Positions 8,497 through 17,093 of a stretch of 64,000 nt of DNA are shown here, in pieces. The stretch is taken from contig CAKVHE010000001.1 of assembly GCA_934747885.1 (NCBI GenBank), positions 515,615-579,614 on the forward strand, in the 5' to 3' direction. Source of the stretch: an uncultured Clostridia bacterium. GTDB lineage: Bacteria > Bacillota > Clostridia > Christensenellales > UBA1242. Made by a program: the position numbers and the translations under genes. Each line of letters begins with the position of its first letter. Within the stretch, counting starts at the first letter, position 1. The notes below the pieces were generated by a model. It ran no database searches. It worked only from the letters and a program-made list of their open reading frames with translations, and was not told the origin of the DNA.

Positions 8497-8748
8497 TTAG
8501 CCTTGAAGACCGCGAGATTGACGGTCCATATCTTCAACAACAATGTCAAAAATTTCACCAAGCGAAGAGCAGTATTCTAGCACCTTCCAAGGTTCATTGG
8601 TGTGGAAATGAATTTTAATAAGTTCATCATCGCCCACTGCAATTAGGCAGTCGCCCACTAGTTTGGTGTTAAAATATTCACGAATTTTTTTCTCGTCCAA
8701 ATTTTTACCTTCAATTAAAAGTTGTGTGTCGTAACGATATTCAATCAT
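8497..8748 (-). CDS. Stand-alone FakA C-terminal-like domain (DAK-phosphatase family)
   Basis: A protein of 83 residues resembling the C-terminal part of fatty acid kinase FakA / DAK2 proteins: YRYDTQLLIEG at the start, then VGDCLIAVGDDELIKIHFHTN and PWKVLEYCSSLGEI. In FakA this domain follows the kinase and linker domains. Here it stands alone, with its own AAGGAGA ribosome binding site 8 bases before the ATG and its own promoter. Similar short proteins are sometimes annotated as 'kinase to dihydroxyacetone kinase'. The family role of the solo domain is unknown; a link to the DegV/FakB protein at 186-1046 is inference. It is not obviously a decayed gene, since start, frame and stop are intact. 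Confidence 0.75.
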   Translation of the reverse strand: MIEYRYDTQLLIEGKNLDEKKIREYFNTKLVGDCLIAVGDDELIKIHFHTNEPWKVLEYCSSLGEIFDIVVEDMDRQSRGLQG

Positions 8749-8772
8749 TTATATTCTCCTTATTACAAAAGT

Positions 8773-8801
8773 ATTATATAGATTGAGTTTGTTAAATGCA
8801 A
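8773..8801 (-). promoter_or_regulatory. Promoter of the FakA-C-like gene
   Basis: On the minus strand TTGCAT (8801-8796), a 17-base spacer and TATAAT (8778-8773) lie about 25 bases upstream of the ATG at 8748. Confidence 0.6.
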
Positions 8802-8894
8802 CTTTTTTGCAAGGCGAAAAATAATCGCTTTTAACAATTTGTAAAAATTTTGTTAAAAAAACACTATTTTTAGTTAATTACTTCATAAAATCAA

Positions 8895-8923
8895 TTTGCC
8901 AAAAATATAAATTGTGGTATAAT
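8895..8923 (+). promoter_or_regulatory. Promoter of the 111-residue membrane protein gene
   Basis: TTTGCC (8895-8900), 17 bases and TATAAT (8918-8923) are followed by a GGGAGGGAG ribosome binding site before the ATG at 8953. Confidence 0.55.
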
Positions 8924-8952
8924 GACACCGAAGTTTATAGGGAGGGAGTAAA

Positions 8953-9288
8953 ATGGCAGAGAAAAAATCTACAACAAGCAAACAAACAACTCAATCGACA
9001 AAACAAACAACCAAAAAAAGCGGAAACGCTTGGGGTCTAAACAAGATTTCGCTTTATGTTATCGTGGCAGTTGCAATAATTTATCTAATTTCGATGATAT
9101 TATCACTCGCCGGCGTAAGTCTAAAAGTTGTAGTTGCTTTGCAAAATTTGGCAACAGCAATAATGATTTGCATCACTGCGGTACTTGCATGGCGCTATGT
9201 TAGCAAAAAGCCTACGGTATGGAAAGTCCTTTATTTCGTATCGCTATTAGTAGTAATTGCTGGCGTAATTGTTCCACTAATAAAGTAA
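8953..9288 (+). CDS. Small three-helix membrane protein
   Basis: A 111-residue protein with a basic, Thr/Lys/Gln-rich cytoplasmic N-terminus (1-28) and three hydrophobic helices (about 32-52, 57-80 and 88-108). No family is recognised. It resembles the 109-residue protein at 17094-17423 in size, helix number and layout (helices 2 and 3 separated by a short SKKP/SKQP-type turn), so the two may be paralogues. It is transcribed alone, with its own promoter and terminator. Confidence 0.7.
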   Translation: MAEKKSTTSKQTTQSTKQTTKKSGNAWGLNKISLYVIVAVAIIYLISMILSLAGVSLKVVVALQNLATAIMICITAVLAWRYVSKKPTVWKVLYFVSLLVVIAGVIVPLIK

Positions 9289-9302
9289 TTGCATTTTTAT
9301 TA

Positions 9303-9333
9303 TAGCTCACCTGTTTGGGTGGGCTATTTTTTT
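9303..9333 (+). terminator. Intrinsic terminator
   Basis: The stem TAGCTCACC (9303-9311) pairs with GGTGGGCTA (9318-9326) with one wobble, around a 6-base loop, then T7. It ends the small membrane protein transcript. Confidence 0.8.
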
Positions 9334-9360
9334 AACAACAAAAATATTTACAAAATATCA

Positions 9361-9401
9361 CATTTGAACACTTGACAAACTGTTCAAATGTTGCGTATAA
9401 T
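9361..9401 (+). promoter_or_regulatory. Promoter and ArsR-type operator of the metal-resistance operon
   Basis: TTGACA (9372-9377), 18 bases and TATAAT (9396-9401) form a strong promoter. A perfect 10-base inverted repeat, CATTTGAACA (9361-9370) and TGTTCAAATG (9381-9390), straddles the -35 element. The GAACA-n-TGTTC core is the kind of dyad bound by ArsR/SmtB metal sensors, so the first gene very likely represses itself here. The predicted start of transcription falls on the ATG at 9408. Confidence 0.8.
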
Positions 9402-9407
9402 AGCAGT

Positions 9408-9707
9408 ATGGAAAAAAGATATCTAACAGAAGCAGAAGAAGGTGCGCTTGCCGAAATGTTTAAAGTTTTTGGTGATAAAACGCGCGTGGGCATACTTGGC
9501 ACTTTGGCGGGTGGCGCAAAAAGTGTGGGCGCTATTGCAAATGCGCTTAATATGACCACCTCGGCAATTTCGCATCAACTAAGAATTTTAAAGCAAGCAA
9601 AACTAATTAAAAATGAACGCAAAGGCAAAGAAATTATTTATCAAATAGACGATGACCATGTTTATAGCATACTTGATTGCGCGCTTTTGCACATAAGGGA
9701 GAACTAA
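9408..9707 (+). CDS. ArsR/SmtB family metal-sensing repressor
   Basis: A 99-residue winged-helix repressor. The recognition helix lies in NALNMTTSAISHQLRILKQA (about 44-63), and the wing region reads IKNERKGKEIIYQIDDDH, followed by an alpha-5 helix with SILDCALLHI. The frame could be extended upstream to 9372, but that would start inside the -35 element, so ATG 9408 is chosen. No ribosome binding site precedes it and transcription should begin at about 9408, which suggests a leaderless message. The C-terminal Asp/His (DDDHVYS and DCALLH) are typical of the alpha-5 Zn/Cd site of CzrA-like members. It heads an operon with a metallochaperone-like domain and a P1B ATPase. Confidence 0.9.
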   Translation: MEKRYLTEAEEGALAEMFKVFGDKTRVGILGTLAGGAKSVGAIANALNMTTSAISHQLRILKQAKLIKNERKGKEIIYQIDDDHVYSILDCALLHIREN

Positions 9708-9931
9708 TGAAAAAAGTTTATAAACTAGAAGACCTTGATTGCGTAATTTGCGCAAAACGAATGGAAGACGAAGTAAAAAAGTTGCAAGGTGTAAATGATT
9801 GTTCGGTTAACTATTTTACTCAAAAAATGACCATAGACATAGATGACAATAGTTTTTCTATTGTAATGAAAAAGGTGCTAAAAACTTGCAAAAGGGCAGT
9901 CCCTGATTGTACGGTGATAACCAATGACTAA
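9707..9931 (+). CDS. Stand-alone heavy-metal-associated (HMA) domain protein
   Basis: A protein of 74 residues with the ferredoxin-like HMA fold and the metal-binding loop LDCVICAKRMEDEV (CxxC at about 11-14). Asp precedes the first Cys, as in Zn/Cd-binding versions, instead of the Met-Thr of copper domains. The ATG at 9707 shares a base with the repressor stop and has a GGGAGA ribosome binding site; an earlier in-frame start at 9677 would overlap the repressor gene. Its end overlaps the ATPase start by 8 bases. The ATPase itself lacks an N-terminal HMA domain, so this gene probably supplies it in trans. Confidence 0.88.
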   Translation: MKKVYKLEDLDCVICAKRMEDEVKKLQGVNDCSVNYFTQKMTIDIDDNSFSIVMKKVLKTCKRAVPDCTVITND

Positions 9932-11780
9932 AAGGCAAAAGAGGACATTAACCAAACTAATTGTTGCAACAAGTGTGTACATTATTGCAGTGGTGCTGGA
10001 CTTAATTTTTAAGTTTGGCAGCATTATCCCAAACGAAAAATGGGCATGGGTTTTGCCTACCATAATTTATGGCGCAATTTTTGTTTTTGTTGGCTACAAG
10101 GTGGTAAAAGCAGCATTTTCTAACTTGTTCCATGGCTATGTGCTGGATGAAAATTTTTTAATGACTATTGCTTCAATTGGCGCGTTTATTATTGGTGATC
10201 AAAAAGAGGGCGTGGCAGTTGTATTGCTATTTTGTCTTGGTGAATGGTTTCAATCTTTTGCAACCGAGCGTTCACGCAAGTCTATTAAAGATTTGATGGA
10301 ACTAAAAGTAGACTTTGCGAATGTTATAAACGCCGATCAAACTATCACCGAAACAGCACTTGAAGAACTAAAAATAGGTGACACTTTGCTAATTAAGCAG
10401 GGCGACAAAGTTCCAACCGATGTGGCACTGCTTAGCGCAAATGCGTGTATGGACTTAAAGGCCATTACTGGTGAGTCTATGCCGGTGAACTATCAAGAGG
10501 GCGACTTTATTTCTAGCGGCGCCATAAATATGGGCGAAGCGGTTACCGTTAAAGTTTCGGCATTATACGAAAACTCTACTGTTGCAAAAATTTTGGAAGT
10601 AGTCGAAAACGCGAGCAAAGGCAAAACCAGAACCGAAAACTTTATTGCTCGCTTTGCCAAAGTTTATACGCCTTGTGTGATCGGCGTAGCGGTTGTTGTT
10701 GCGCTGCTTGGTGGCATAATTACCAAAGACTATATGGGGTGGATCTACAAAGCGCTTAACTTTTTGGTTGTTTCGTGCCCTTGCGCTTTGGTTATTTCGG
10801 TTCCGCTTACCTTCTTTACATCAATTGGTGAGATGGCAAAACAAGGTGTTTTGGTAAAAGGTTCGGTGGCAATAGAAAATTTAAGCAAAACCGGTGTTGT
10901 GGTTTTTGACAAAACCGGCACCATTACCAAAGGTGAATTAAAAGTAATCAACACTTATCCCGAAGACAAAACCGAAGAAATAATGAGACTAGCCGAAATT
11001 GCCGAAAGTGCAAGTTTGCACCCAATTTCTAGAGCCATACTTGGTGAGCATTATCAAGCGGCAAAAGGCTACACCTTTACCGAAGTTGCTGGTGAAGGCG
11101 TAATTGCGATAGGCAACGGAGAAACAATTGTTTGTGGCAACAACAAACTAATGGAAGAAAACGGCATAACTATTGTTACAAACGAAAGCGTGGGCACCAT
11201 TATTTATGTTGCAAAAAATGGAGAGTTTGTTGGCTCGTTAGTGGTAGGTGATACCATAAAAGACGAGGCAAAGGAAGCAATAACGACGCTAAAGCAACGC
11301 GGAATAAAACCGGTTATGCTAAGTGGTGACCATAAAAAAATAGCCGAAATTACGGCGGCGCAAGTTGGCATTGGCGAAGTGTATGCCGAACTGTTGCCAA
11401 ACCAAAAAGTTGAAAAGCTAAACGAACTAAAAAGCCAAACCGCAAACAAAAAAATTGCTGCGGTTGGCGACGGAATTAACGATGCACCATTGCTTATTTC
11501 GGCAGATGTTGGTGTAAGTATGGGCACCATTGGTGCCGATAGCGCAATTGAGGCTTCGGACGTTGTTATTTTAAAAGATAATTTGTCTGCATTAGTAAGT
11601 GCACAAAAAACTGCCAAAAACACTATGAAGATAGCCAAAGAAAATGTTTGGCTATCGCTAATAATTAAGTTTGGCGTACTAGCAATAAGCCTAACTAGTT
11701 TGGCGTCTATGTGGCTTGCAATATTTGCCGATGTTGGTGTTTCGTTTATTGCAATATTAAACGCACTAAGAAAAAAATAA
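9924..11780 (+). CDS. Zn/Cd/Pb-exporting P1B-type ATPase
   Basis: A 618-residue heavy-metal P-type ATPase (CadA/ZntA group). Visible motifs in order: the actuator loop TGES (182-185), the membrane metal site CPC (285-287), the phosphorylated Asp329 in DKTGT, the HP dipeptide (366-367) of P1B nucleotide-binding domains, and the hinge GDGINDAPL (515-523). Six or more transmembrane helices are apparent. The CPC with an upstream ArsR and an Asp-Cys HMA domain fits the divalent Zn/Cd/Pb subclass better than copper. The usual N-terminal metal-binding domain is absent and is encoded separately just upstream. It should pump toxic divalent metals out of the cell and be induced by them through the upstream repressor. 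Confidence 0.93.
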   Translation: MTKRQKRTLTKLIVATSVYIIAVVLDLIFKFGSIIPNEKWAWVLPTIIYGAIFVFVGYKVVKAAFSNLFHGYVLDENFLMTIASIGAFIIGDQKEGVAVVLLFCLGEWFQSFATERSRKSIKDLMELKVDFANVINADQTITETALEELKIGDTLLIKQGDKVPTDVALLSANACMDLKAITGESMPVNYQEGDFISSGAINMGEAVTVKVSALYENSTVAKILEVVENASKGKTRTENFIARFAKVYTPCVIGVAVVVALLGGIITKDYMGWIYKALNFLVVSCPCALVISVPLTFFTSIGEMAKQGVLVKGSVAIENLSKTGVVVFDKTGTITKGELKVINTYPEDKTEEIMRLAEIAESASLHPISRAILGEHYQAAKGYTFTEVAGEGVIAIGNGETIVCGNNKLMEENGITIVTNESVGTIIYVAKNGEFVGSLVVGDTIKDEAKEAITTLKQRGIKPVMLSGDHKKIAEITAAQVGIGEVYAELLPNQKVEKLNELKSQTANKKIAAVGDGINDAPLLISADVGVSMGTIGADSAIEASDVVILKDNLSALVSAQKTAKNTMKIAKENVWLSLIIKFGVLAISLTSLASMWLAIFADVGVSFIAILNALRKK

Positions 11781-11791
11781 TTAAAAGTAAA

Positions 11792-11819
11792 AAGCCTCTC
11801 ACTGTTTGGCGAGAGGCTT
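11792..11819. terminator. Bidirectional terminator
   Basis: The stem AAGCCTCTC (11792-11800) and GAGAGGCTT (11811-11819) encloses a 10-base loop. It lies between the converging ATPase gene and the leftward 775-residue gene; the minus-strand side has the better T run. Confidence 0.75.
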
Positions 11820-11833
11820 CTTTGTTGCAAGTT

Positions 11834-14161
11834 TTATTTGCGTGTTAGACTTAAATTAACGTTAATTAGCGAGCCATAACTAAGAGAAGCGTTTAGTGAA
11901 TAAATAAGGTCAGTTGCATAAAAGTTTATATTGGTGTCGGATAGTTTGGACATAAGCACCGAAGTTTTAAGTAGCAAACTAAAGTTGTTGTCCACGCGTG
12001 AAACCGAGCCAATAAAGTTGGAGTTATTTGGGTTAACGCTTGACCCATTGTTTTTATACTCAAACAAACTGCGTTTTAACCCCAACATTTCGGCGATGTC
12101 ACCCGCTGAAATTGTTTTTAATGAATAAACTTTGTCTAGGTCGGCATAAGTTTTGCCAAAGGCGCGCGCACGCACAATGCGTGAAACATATAGGTAACCG
12201 TCGGCGTAAACAATTGTTGCTTGTTGACTTTTAAAGGTAAAGCCGTTGTAGTCGCTAACAGCCAAACCAACCGGCAAATTATCCAAAACTAGCGAGAACC
12301 CAAACTTGCCATTAGTTACGGTGTAGGTTAGGTCAATACTGATGTCGGTTAGCGTAATGTCACCAAGTTTTAGGGTTAAATTTCCAACATAATTTCCGCC
12401 AGACTTTATGGTGTTTAAGCAAGGGTTTACAGCAGGGAGCAAATCGCTGGCGTCCACATAACCACTAGTAGAAAAGTTGCGTTTTAAACTTTCGTTATTT
12501 GCTATTCCGACCGAAGCCGAACCGCTTATGCGTTGACGATTTATAAGTAAATTAAGATTTTCAAGTTTAACCGAGCCGGCGTTTACGCTTAAAGTTGCAG
12601 AGCCTACTGAAGTAACGATTTCAAATTGTTTGTAATCTTTGCGGGTTATTTTGCTAAGGTTGCTGTTTGCAAAATTTAAAAGAGTGTTTAGGTCAAATTC
12701 GCTAACTTCATTATTTTTAAATAGACTAGCAAAAAGTTTTGAGGTTTCGGTGTCGCTAAATTTTAATTTTTGTCCATAAGCATTTAAATAGTAGTAACTG
12801 CCATATTTTGTAAGACTAACGTTGCTGCCGGCTATGGTGCCAGAAAAGTAAAAGTTGGCGTAGTCTTTGTATAATTTTCCGCTTGCAGTGGTCTTGCCCA
12901 AATTTAGGTTGATGTCGGCCGAAAGAGTTTCGAGATTAAGTTTGCGAGCGTCGCTCAAAAGTTCTTTAGCTTCGGTCAAGGTAATTGCATTGGCGTGTGG
13001 TAAAATTTTAACTTTTTGAACCGAAGACGTTACATTAAATTGAGCCTTTATGTCGCCCAACTTTAAACTTAGTGAACTAATGCGGTTGTTGGTTGTATTA
13101 AATTTTAACAAACTAGACTTGCCAGACAAAAGTTCACCAATGGTCTGTACAAAATTTAAGGAAAATATTTGTGCAAGATCGGTTTTTTGAGTTCGTACAA
13201 GTTCAGCAAGTTCGGCGGTGGTTCCACAAAAAGTAAGGTTTAAGCACGAAACCACCAAAACATTGTTAACAAACGAAAAGTTCGCTTTTATGCCCGCGGT
13301 GCTAATGGTGCCGGACATGTTAAAAGATTTGTCCAAAAGCAATTCTACATCAAAGTTAGAGCCGGCGTAACTTATGGTGCCACAAAATAGGTTGGCGCCG
13401 GAAGTAAAGGTGTTGTAAATTGGATCAATAAAATCTACAATGCTCGTTACTGCAAGATAGGTACTAGCGTTGGTTGGCACGGTGATTGCAAAGTGATTTT
13501 TTTGAGCAAAATTAACGCGTAAAGCAAACTTTTGGTTTAACACTTTTATATTAGGCGCACTCAAGCTTATTGGAAAGAACCCACTATCTGCAATTAGCAC
13601 GATATCCCCAATGGCAGGTAGGCTCGCCGTAACTTGTTGGTTGCCACCCGGTAAGGTTTCAATGTTTAGGTTCGCAAGTAGGTCGGTAAAAATGGAGGTG
13701 TCCAGTTGAGTATTAAAGTCGCCTTTGCTGACCAATTTTAACAAATATTTAACAGTGGAGATATAGTCTGTTGCCGTGCCACTAAATTTTAGCCCACAAA
13801 GGTCGGCATAAATGTTGCTATCAACATAAACAATGTTTGCATAAACATTTTGACTCAAAAGTTTGCCGTTTATGCTTAGGTCAACTTTTATATTTGAGTT
13901 GACGTTGGAATACAAAATTTTGCCGGATAGGTCGGTGGTTTTGTCTTCACTTTCAAAACTCAAATCGGCTTCAATAGCGCTAGCGCTGAGCAGTTTGTCT
14001 AGGCTGGCCGAAAGGTTGGAGTCTTGTTTTATGTCGTCCGGCGTTACAACGCGCGGTTGTTGGCTTTTTATATAAGCATCATAGTTTATGGCTAAAACCG
14101 CGCACATGGTGCCCGATGCCACAAATAAAAAGGTTAAAAAATACAATAAAAACTTTTTCAT
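11834..14161 (-). CDS. Large secreted protein of repetitive beta-rich composition
   Basis: A 775-residue protein with an N-terminal signal/anchor segment (about 5-27) followed by a long extracellular region. The sequence is rich in Ser, Asn, Thr, Leu and Val with alternating patterns (for example SVNAGSVKLENLNLLINRQ), suggesting a long beta-structure. Stretches such as LSADINLNLGKTTASGKLYK, GTISTAGIKANFSFVN and VTNGKFGFSLVLDNLPVG repeat the same logic without exact copies. No family is recognised; the pattern recalls beta-taco or AsmA/LolA-like proteins, but this is not supported by a motif. It follows a second secreted protein (14181-15020) by 19 bases. Its ribosome binding site is a run of nine G. 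It is probably attached to the envelope. Confidence 0.75.
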   Translation of the reverse strand: MKKFLLYFLTFLFVASGTMCAVLAINYDAYIKSQQPRVVTPDDIKQDSNLSASLDKLLSASAIEADLSFESEDKTTDLSGKILYSNVNSNIKVDLSINGKLLSQNVYANIVYVDSNIYADLCGLKFSGTATDYISTVKYLLKLVSKGDFNTQLDTSIFTDLLANLNIETLPGGNQQVTASLPAIGDIVLIADSGFFPISLSAPNIKVLNQKFALRVNFAQKNHFAITVPTNASTYLAVTSIVDFIDPIYNTFTSGANLFCGTISYAGSNFDVELLLDKSFNMSGTISTAGIKANFSFVNNVLVVSCLNLTFCGTTAELAELVRTQKTDLAQIFSLNFVQTIGELLSGKSSLLKFNTTNNRISSLSLKLGDIKAQFNVTSSVQKVKILPHANAITLTEAKELLSDARKLNLETLSADINLNLGKTTASGKLYKDYANFYFSGTIAGSNVSLTKYGSYYYLNAYGQKLKFSDTETSKLFASLFKNNEVSEFDLNTLLNFANSNLSKITRKDYKQFEIVTSVGSATLSVNAGSVKLENLNLLINRQRISGSASVGIANNESLKRNFSTSGYVDASDLLPAVNPCLNTIKSGGNYVGNLTLKLGDITLTDISIDLTYTVTNGKFGFSLVLDNLPVGLAVSDYNGFTFKSQQATIVYADGYLYVSRIVRARAFGKTYADLDKVYSLKTISAGDIAEMLGLKRSLFEYKNNGSSVNPNNSNFIGSVSRVDNNFSLLLKTSVLMSKLSDTNINFYATDLIYSLNASLSYGSLINVNLSLTRK

Positions 14162-14164
14162 AGT

Positions 14165-14173
14165 CCCCCCCCC
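14165..14173 (-). other. Poly-G tract forming the ribosome binding site
   Basis: On the minus strand the sequence AAGGGGGGGGGACT directly precedes the ATG at 14161. Nine identical G residues end three bases before the start codon, and no other Shine-Dalgarno match is present. Homopolymers of this length can slip in replication, which would change the spacing. Confidence 0.75.
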
Positions 14174-14180
14174 TTACCGC

Positions 14181-15020
14181 TTAGTTGTAAGTGTAAGTGC
14201 TTACCATATCAGAAACGCAGTTTGCGTTTATTCCAAAATAGTTAAGGCTATATTCGTCATAACGAACTTCTTTTACCAGAACAAAGTCGCTAGTGACGGT
14301 AAATACAAATTTTATGCCCTTAAATTTTACTTGACCAGAAGAACCCGAATTGTACGAAATTTGTTTGCCATAAAACGGAGTCGAAGTAACGGTATCGGTG
14401 TACATTTCAAAAGTAAAAAGTCCGTTTTCTTCGCCAATAAACTTCCAATCGATTACGGTTTTGCTAGAAACAATAATTGCAGAGGTGCCGTCTGGAACAA
14501 TGCCAAACTTGTTCGCATAATCGGTGCTATTGTATTCTTCTTGCTTGCCGTCATACACTACGGTATTAAGGTCGTTTTCGTCGGTATAACGTCCGCTTTG
14601 CACCACAATTTTGTTTGGTGAATATACGGTAGAAAGGCATGCTGTGCTAACTACACTACTTGTTGAGCGCATATCTTGCGACACAATGCCATTTTTCTTG
14701 GTAGTAAGATTTAAGGCGTCTTGCTTGAAGTTCATTATATCGGCAGAAATGGTTCCGCTAATATTTATGCTATAGTTGTCTAGTGAAAGTAATTTGTTTG
14801 ATGCCACCACATAAACTTCGGCAGCGGTGAGGTCACTAGGCTTTTTGCCTTTTATGTTTATTTTGCTTGGATCATCATACAAGGCGGAAACGTCCACATC
14901 TTTTAGTGGGTCGTAGGTAAAAAGTTTGCCAGAAACAACTCCACCGGCAAAATATCCGGCAAAGGCACCAATAATACAGACCAAAGTAAAACTAATTATT
15001 TTGATAAATTTTTTTTTCAT
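14181..15020 (-). CDS. Membrane-anchored secreted protein
   Basis: A 279-residue protein with a basic N-terminus and one transmembrane/signal helix (about 5-30, including a GAFAGYFAGG motif), then a predicted extracellular domain. The domain reads as alternating strands (INISGTISADIMNF, LFTFEMYTDTVTS), possibly an LolA-like or DUF-type beta domain, but no family is claimed. It is the first gene of a two-gene leftward unit with the large 775-residue secreted protein, which shares its general style. A joint envelope role is likely; the specific function is unknown. Confidence 0.72.
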   Translation of the reverse strand: MKKKFIKIISFTLVCIIGAFAGYFAGGVVSGKLFTYDPLKDVDVSALYDDPSKINIKGKKPSDLTAAEVYVVASNKLLSLDNYSINISGTISADIMNFKQDALNLTTKKNGIVSQDMRSTSSVVSTACLSTVYSPNKIVVQSGRYTDENDLNTVVYDGKQEEYNSTDYANKFGIVPDGTSAIIVSSKTVIDWKFIGEENGLFTFEMYTDTVTSTPFYGKQISYNSGSSGQVKFKGIKFVFTVTSDFVLVKEVRYDEYSLNYFGINANCVSDMVSTYTYN

Positions 15021-15154
15021 AAGTGAATGTATATTATACCATAAAACTTTTTAAAAATAAAGGGGGCGCGCCAACTTTTTTGCTTTTTGTGGCAAAACTG
15101 CTTGACAAAATGCAAAAATTATGGTTAAAAATACAAAAGTCGCTTGCCAAATAT

Positions 15155-15183
15155 TTGTTTTTTTTCATAGTATAGACTATAAT
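15155..15183 (+). promoter_or_regulatory. Promoter of glmS
   Basis: TTGTTT (15155-15160), 17 bases and TATAAT (15178-15183). A further TTGACA lies near 15104. The leader is short (about 35 bases) with a small CCGC/GCGG hairpin and an AAGGAGAG ribosome binding site; there is no room for a glmS ribozyme. Confidence 0.5.
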
Positions 15184-15225
15184 AATCAAAACCGCCATGC
15201 GGAAAAAATTTAAGGAGAGAATTTT

Positions 15226-17022
15226 ATGTGTGGAATTACTGGCTATATTGGTGACAAAGTTAGAGAAAATTTACTAGACGGATTAAGAAATTTGGAATAC
15301 CGTGGTTATGACTCTGCGGGTGTTGCATATATATTAAATGGCAAAATAAGAGAGGTTAAGGCTACAGGTAAAATTGCCAAACTAGAACAAAAACTAAGCG
15401 AAGTGGCCGAAATAGAAGAGTCAAACATAGGTATTGCGCATACAAGATGGGCGACCCACGGTGTGCCGAGTGAAAAAAATGCGCACCCGCACTTGTCCAC
15501 GGATAATAGTTTTGCAGTGGTTCATAATGGAATAATTGAAAACTTTGGCAGAATAAAGGTTGAATTAACCAAACTAGGCGCTGAGTTTAAAAGTGACACG
15601 GACACCGAAGTGGTGGCAAATTTACTACAATTTATAAGTGGAAAAACGACGCTGGAGAAGTTAATAAACGCGGCGCAAAAATTGGTAGGAAGCTATGCGC
15701 TGGCTTGCCTTTCGGAAACTGAGCCAAACAAAATATTTTTAGCAAAAAACAAAACCCCACTTTATGTTGCGCTAAATGGCAAAAACGCCTATGTCGGCAG
15801 CGACCCAATTTGCTTTCAGGGCAAAGCCGAACAGTATTACGCATTAGAAGATGGTGAGTTTGCAGAAGTCGCTTCGGGAAGTGTCTTATTTTATAACGCA
15901 AACGGGCAAATAGAAAAAGCGCCATTAAAAATAGATAAGTTTGAAAACTCTGCGGGGAAAGAAAACTATCCGCATTTTATGTTAAAAGAAATAAAAGAAG
16001 AACCGTTGGTGCTGGATAGAGTGCTGAAAACTTATAAAGACAACAACCCGTTTGCCTTTTTGGATAAAGAGATGGTAAAGCAAATAAAAGAGGTGGTGCT
16101 AATTGGTTGCGGAACCGCCTACCACGCCGGACTTATGGGGGCGCAATATCTTGAAAAAATTGCGCGCATAAAAGCAAAAGCCGTGATTGCAAGCGAGTAC
16201 CGTTACTCTTTTCCGGTAATAGAAGACGGCACCCTATTTATTTTTGTAAGTCAAAGCGGCGAAACAGCGGATACCTTGGCGTGTTTAAATTTGGCAGAAA
16301 AAGCAAATGCCAAGTCTGTGGCATTAACCAATGTACTTTATAGCACACTTGCCAAAAAATGTGATAAAATTTTGCCGGTGTGCGCGGGGCCAGAAATTGC
16401 GGTTGCATCTACCAAAGCATATACGTGTCAAATTGCCGAACTTTATATGCTGGCCATGCATATAAAGGCAATAAAAGAAAACGTAACAATAGACTACTAC
16501 AAAAAAATAGAAGAAGCAAAACAAGCCCTAACGCAAATAGACGAAGAGAGCATAAAAGCTTTGGCAGAAGAAATTAAAGATAGTGATAAGGTTTTCTTTA
16601 TCGGTAGACAATATGATTACATCACTGCCGAAGAAGGCTCGCTAAAACTTAAAGAAATTTCGTATATAAATTCGTCTGCGCACGCAAGTGGTGAATTAAA
16701 GCACGGCTTTTTGGCATTGATAGAAAACAATACGCCGCTTTTTGCCATAATGACTCAAAAGGACTTGCTAGACAAAACGCTAAACGGTGCAAATGAAGCG
16801 GTGAGCCGTGGCGCCAAACTTATTGCCGTTACCAATTGGGGCGAAGAACTTGCCGAAGCACACGGCATTTGGCAAACCATAAAATTGCCAAACCTAGATG
16901 CGGAAGTTATGCCAATTGTGACAATTGAAGTCTTTCAACTTTTGGGCTATTATGTTAGCACCTTTAAAGGCTTAGACCCGGACAAACCACGAAACCTTGC
17001 AAAAAGCGTTACCGTTGAGTAA
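15226..17022 (+). CDS. glmS: Glutamine-fructose-6-phosphate aminotransferase (isomerising)
   Basis: A 598-residue GlmS, which makes glucosamine-6-phosphate from fructose-6-phosphate and glutamine at the start of amino-sugar and peptidoglycan synthesis. The N-terminal glutaminase domain starts MCGITGYIG with the nucleophile Cys2 (Cys1 after Met removal); the glutamine-site motif RWATHG is present near residue 74. Two SIS domains follow (GCGTAYHAG and SQSGETADT near 290-350; HASGELKHG near 487), and the C-terminus ends in the conserved DPDKPRNLAKSVTVE. Full length, single gene with its own promoter. Confidence 0.97.
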   Translation: MCGITGYIGDKVRENLLDGLRNLEYRGYDSAGVAYILNGKIREVKATGKIAKLEQKLSEVAEIEESNIGIAHTRWATHGVPSEKNAHPHLSTDNSFAVVHNGIIENFGRIKVELTKLGAEFKSDTDTEVVANLLQFISGKTTLEKLINAAQKLVGSYALACLSETEPNKIFLAKNKTPLYVALNGKNAYVGSDPICFQGKAEQYYALEDGEFAEVASGSVLFYNANGQIEKAPLKIDKFENSAGKENYPHFMLKEIKEEPLVLDRVLKTYKDNNPFAFLDKEMVKQIKEVVLIGCGTAYHAGLMGAQYLEKIARIKAKAVIASEYRYSFPVIEDGTLFIFVSQSGETADTLACLNLAEKANAKSVALTNVLYSTLAKKCDKILPVCAGPEIAVASTKAYTCQIAELYMLAMHIKAIKENVTIDYYKKIEEAKQALTQIDEESIKALAEEIKDSDKVFFIGRQYDYITAEEGSLKLKEISYINSSAHASGELKHGFLALIENNTPLFAIMTQKDLLDKTLNGANEAVSRGAKLIAVTNWGEELAEAHGIWQTIKLPNLDAEVMPIVTIEVFQLLGYYVSTFKGLDPDKPRNLAKSVTVE

Positions 17023-17039
17023 TTATTTTTAAAAAACAA

Positions 17040-17068
17040 TTTACAATTACCTAAAAATTTGTTAAAAT
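17040..17068 (+). promoter_or_regulatory. Promoter of the 109-residue membrane protein gene
   Basis: TTTACA (17040-17045), 17 bases and TAAAAT (17063-17068), followed by TTAGGAGA before the ATG at 17094. Confidence 0.5.
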
Positions 17069-17093
17069 AAGAAAAAAGTTTTAGGAGAAAAAT

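Noticed and set aside
9372..9407. Upstream start for the ArsR gene
   Set aside because: It lies inside the -35 element and would not be transcribed.
15021..15225. glmS ribozyme upstream of glmS
   Set aside because: The leader after the promoter is only about 35 bases and lacks any pseudoknot core.
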